Of a stretch of 6,138 nt of DNA, positions 4,895 through 6,138 are shown piece by piece (the first letter of the stretch is position 1; the number at the start of each line of letters is the position of its first letter). The notes under the pieces are model-generated. The model did not search any database. It worked only from the letters and a program-made list of their open reading frames with translations, and was not told where the DNA came from. The translations under genes were made by a program, and so were the position numbers. Source of the stretch: an uncultured delta proteobacterium (GTDB taxonomy: Bacteria > RBG-13-61-14 > DRUE01); contig CAIYYW010000027.1 in assembly GCA_903930515.1 (NCBI GenBank), positions 1-6,138 on the forward strand. The letters run 5' to 3'.

Positions 4895-5803
4895 TCAGCT
4901 ACAATGACATAAATCCAGCAACAGCGGATCGTGCAAGCCATTGATCCTGAGACAATCTTGCAATCGTTTCCAATGGGCCTCGTGGTTCTTACCCATTTCA
5001 CTTTTATCTCCCATTAAGAGAAGGCGGGGGTTGAAATCAATACTGTTTTCGATGTTAAGGATGAATTTCGCAAAAATATCATGATGTTCCTTTAAGAGGG
5101 CTAGATCGATATAATTTTGCGCAATTGTCTTGTAACTTGCTAAAAGATTCTTCTGCTCAATGGGATCCATGAGGAAATCCCGGTATTCCATCATTTGCCC
5201 AAGAATTGCCGGCTCTCCTCTCTCGCATTTTAAAGATGGATTACTTAATAGCTTGGCTTCGATGAAGCAAAGCTTCGGATCGCCATTATCGGTTGTTATT
5301 TCGGCAAGGTCGATTCTCTTGGCGATATATCCCCTTTTTGCGTTAGGCTTTTGGTTCTTCACCGAAAAAGCCACTTCCAGATCCAATAATATATTTACAC
5401 TGGCTTCCAGATGTCTCGCGATTCCCTTCTTTTCGCCAACAATATGCGGCTCAACCATCACCAGATCTTTGTTCAAGGAATCGAGTAAATTCCATTCTCC
5501 ATATGCCAAATCTGAATTCAGCGCTAGATAGTCACCCTTGCCATTTTGATTGGCATATTTTCTATGGACCGAGTATTTGATTTCGGTTGAACGCGGCTCG
5601 CATTTGATAATGCTGCATCCCCGGTAATAAACATTGATATAATTATCTCTAATACAAACCTGATATCTAGCTGGATTGGATCGGATGATGCGGCCGCATT
5701 CCGTGCCAAGGAATCCCCTTATCTTTTCACGGGATGTGTCATCAAGGCCTCTTCTGAAATTCTTATATTGCCTGTCATCTTCGGCCGCAGTTTTCATCGT
5801 CAT
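4895..5803 (-). CDS. PD-(D/E)XK nuclease-superfamily protein, function unknown
   Basis: A 302-residue protein. The start ATG (5803-5801) has AGGAGG 5 nt upstream that abuts the stop of the preceding gene, so the first of the two nearby ATGs is chosen. The N-terminal part contains IRDNYINVYYRGCSII (51-66), a strand-rich segment I associate loosely with uncharacterised proteins. The central part shows a PD-(D/E)XK-like core: E133 in a helix (RHLEASVNILL), D165 in KRIDLAEI, E182-A-K184 in LCFIEAKL after a strand, then Q203-x3-Y207 (GQMMEYRDFL), the QxxxY motif seen in RecB/Cas4-type nucleases. All expected acidic and lysine residues are present, so it may be active, cutting DNA or RNA in the cytoplasm with a metal ion. 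The C-terminal 90 residues are unrecognised. It lies 11 nt after the upstream gene and is probably co-transcribed with it. Restriction, defence or mobile-element roles are inference. Confidence 0.8.
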   Translation of the reverse strand: MTMKTAAEDDRQYKNFRRGLDDTSREKIRGFLGTECGRIIRSNPARYQVCIRDNYINVYYRGCSIIKCEPRSTEIKYSVHRKYANQNGKGDYLALNSDLAYGEWNLLDSLNKDLVMVEPHIVGEKKGIARHLEASVNILLDLEVAFSVKNQKPNAKRGYIAKRIDLAEITTDNGDPKLCFIEAKLLSNPSLKCERGEPAILGQMMEYRDFLMDPIEQKNLLASYKTIAQNYIDLALLKEHHDIFAKFILNIENSIDFNPRLLLMGDKSEMGKNHEAHWKRLQDCLRINGLHDPLLLDLCHCS

Positions 5804-5814
5804 CGCAGCCTCCT

Positions 5815-6138
5815 CTAAGTCGCTTCAATCCCAATGACCTTGGGCCGAGGAGGCATCTTGAGGCCAGGGAAGTGAATTGTCGGTTTGTTTTCCATCTCCA
5901 GCTTTGCATTCCAAATTTCGCGAGCGGATTTGGTGTAGAATTCGGGTCGGATGTCATCGCTGTCATCCAGCGCAAAGTAGCGGCGAAAAACTTGCTTGAT
6001 GATTGCTTCGAGGTTTTCAACTGTCCTCCAATCATCGAACCTGCTCAAGATTTCTCTTGCCTCTGGCGCATATTCATTGCCCATGGCCCTAATGGATTCG
6101 GCTTTGGTAATAAACCCCGCGCTGATGGCCTGGGAGAC
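5815..6138 (-). CDS. Unrecognised protein, C-terminal part (5' end outside window)
   Basis: The frame is open from the right edge: 18 codons precede the ATG at 6084 and continue the protein-like sequence (ISAGFITKAESIRAMGNEYA), so the true start is probably outside the window; an ATG start at 6084 (89 residues) is less likely. The visible 107 residues are helical and acidic, with FDDWRTVENLEAIIKQVFRR, ALDDSDDIRPEF and a proline-rich, basic end (PGLKMPPRPKVIGIEAT). The phrase AGFITKAE faintly recalls phage portal proteins but is too short to rely on, and the C-terminus does not fit. No catalytic motif is seen. The stop TAG lies 11 nt before the nuclease-like gene and its Shine-Dalgarno directly follows the stop, suggesting an operon. 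Confidence 0.65.
   Translation of the reverse strand, partial: VSQAISAGFITKAESIRAMGNEYAPEAREILSRFDDWRTVENLEAIIKQVFRRYFALDDSDDIRPEFYTKSAREIWNAKLEMENKPTIHFPGLKMPPRPKVIGIEAT

Noticed and set aside
4474-5001. Minus-strand open frame of 175 codons across the convergent junction
   Set aside because: It overlaps the 3' ends of both the membrane-protein gene and the nuclease-like gene, lacks a ribosome binding site, and most of it is antisense or out of frame to well-supported genes.
5160-5531. Plus-strand open frame of 123 codons inside the nuclease-like gene
   Set aside because: Antisense to a gene with a good start, ribosome binding site and catalytic motifs; no recognisable content.
6085-6138. 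Phage portal protein identity for the right-edge gene
   Set aside because: Only a few residues (AGFITKAE) recall portal C-termini. The remaining 90 residues do not fit, and no other phage gene is visible.

Overview
The window looks like part of the chromosome of an anaerobic bacterium, probably an uncultured or little-studied lineage. The main evidence is a complete four-subunit pyruvate:ferredoxin oxidoreductase operon, an oxygen-sensitive central-metabolism enzyme that couples acetyl-CoA formation to ferredoxin reduction. It is followed by a NuoE/HndA-type subunit gene. Strong Shine-Dalgarno sequences (AAGGAGG type) and near-consensus sigma70-like promoters point to a bacterium rather than an archaeon. 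Phylum cannot be fixed from this window. The gene order gamma-delta-alpha-beta and the dense GC-rich palindromic repeat would fit candidate phyla such as Omnitrophota, but that is only an impression.

Layout. (1) Positions 1-3071, minus strand, GC-rich: porG-porD-porA-porB and then the start of a nuoE-like gene that runs off the left edge. The genes touch or overlap (TAA|ATG, TAATG, ATGA, then a 9-nt gap), so they are almost certainly one translationally coupled transcript. (2) Positions 3072-3272: a divergent control region. One promoter faces left to por, with a perfect 7-bp dyad over its -10 and start site. One faces right to hicAB. (3) Positions 3273-3708, plus strand: a hicA-hicB toxin-antitoxin pair with a puzzling hicA start. 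(4) Positions 3709-4029: no convincing gene. It holds a compact element of alternating GC-rich inverted arms and then a promoter and a long AT-rich leader. (5) Positions 4030-4752, plus strand, AT-richer: an unrecognised protein with two predicted membrane helices and a cytosolic domain. (6) Positions 4753-4894: a short convergent intergenic stretch, locally GC-richer. (7) Positions 4895-6138, minus strand: a protein with PD-(D/E)XK nuclease motifs, directly preceded by an unrecognised gene that enters from the right edge.

How it fits together. The left half is housekeeping energy metabolism: PorABDG makes acetyl-CoA, CO2 and reduced ferredoxin, and the NuoE-like subunit suggests that electrons are passed on toward an NAD(H)-linked or hydrogenase-type complex. 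The right half is accessory in character: a toxin-antitoxin pair, a palindromic repeat, an orphan membrane protein and a nuclease-like gene pair, with a drop in GC. A defence or mobile-DNA role for the right half is plausible. Nothing in the sequence proves it, and no integrase, transposase, tRNA, attachment site or CRISPR array is visible.
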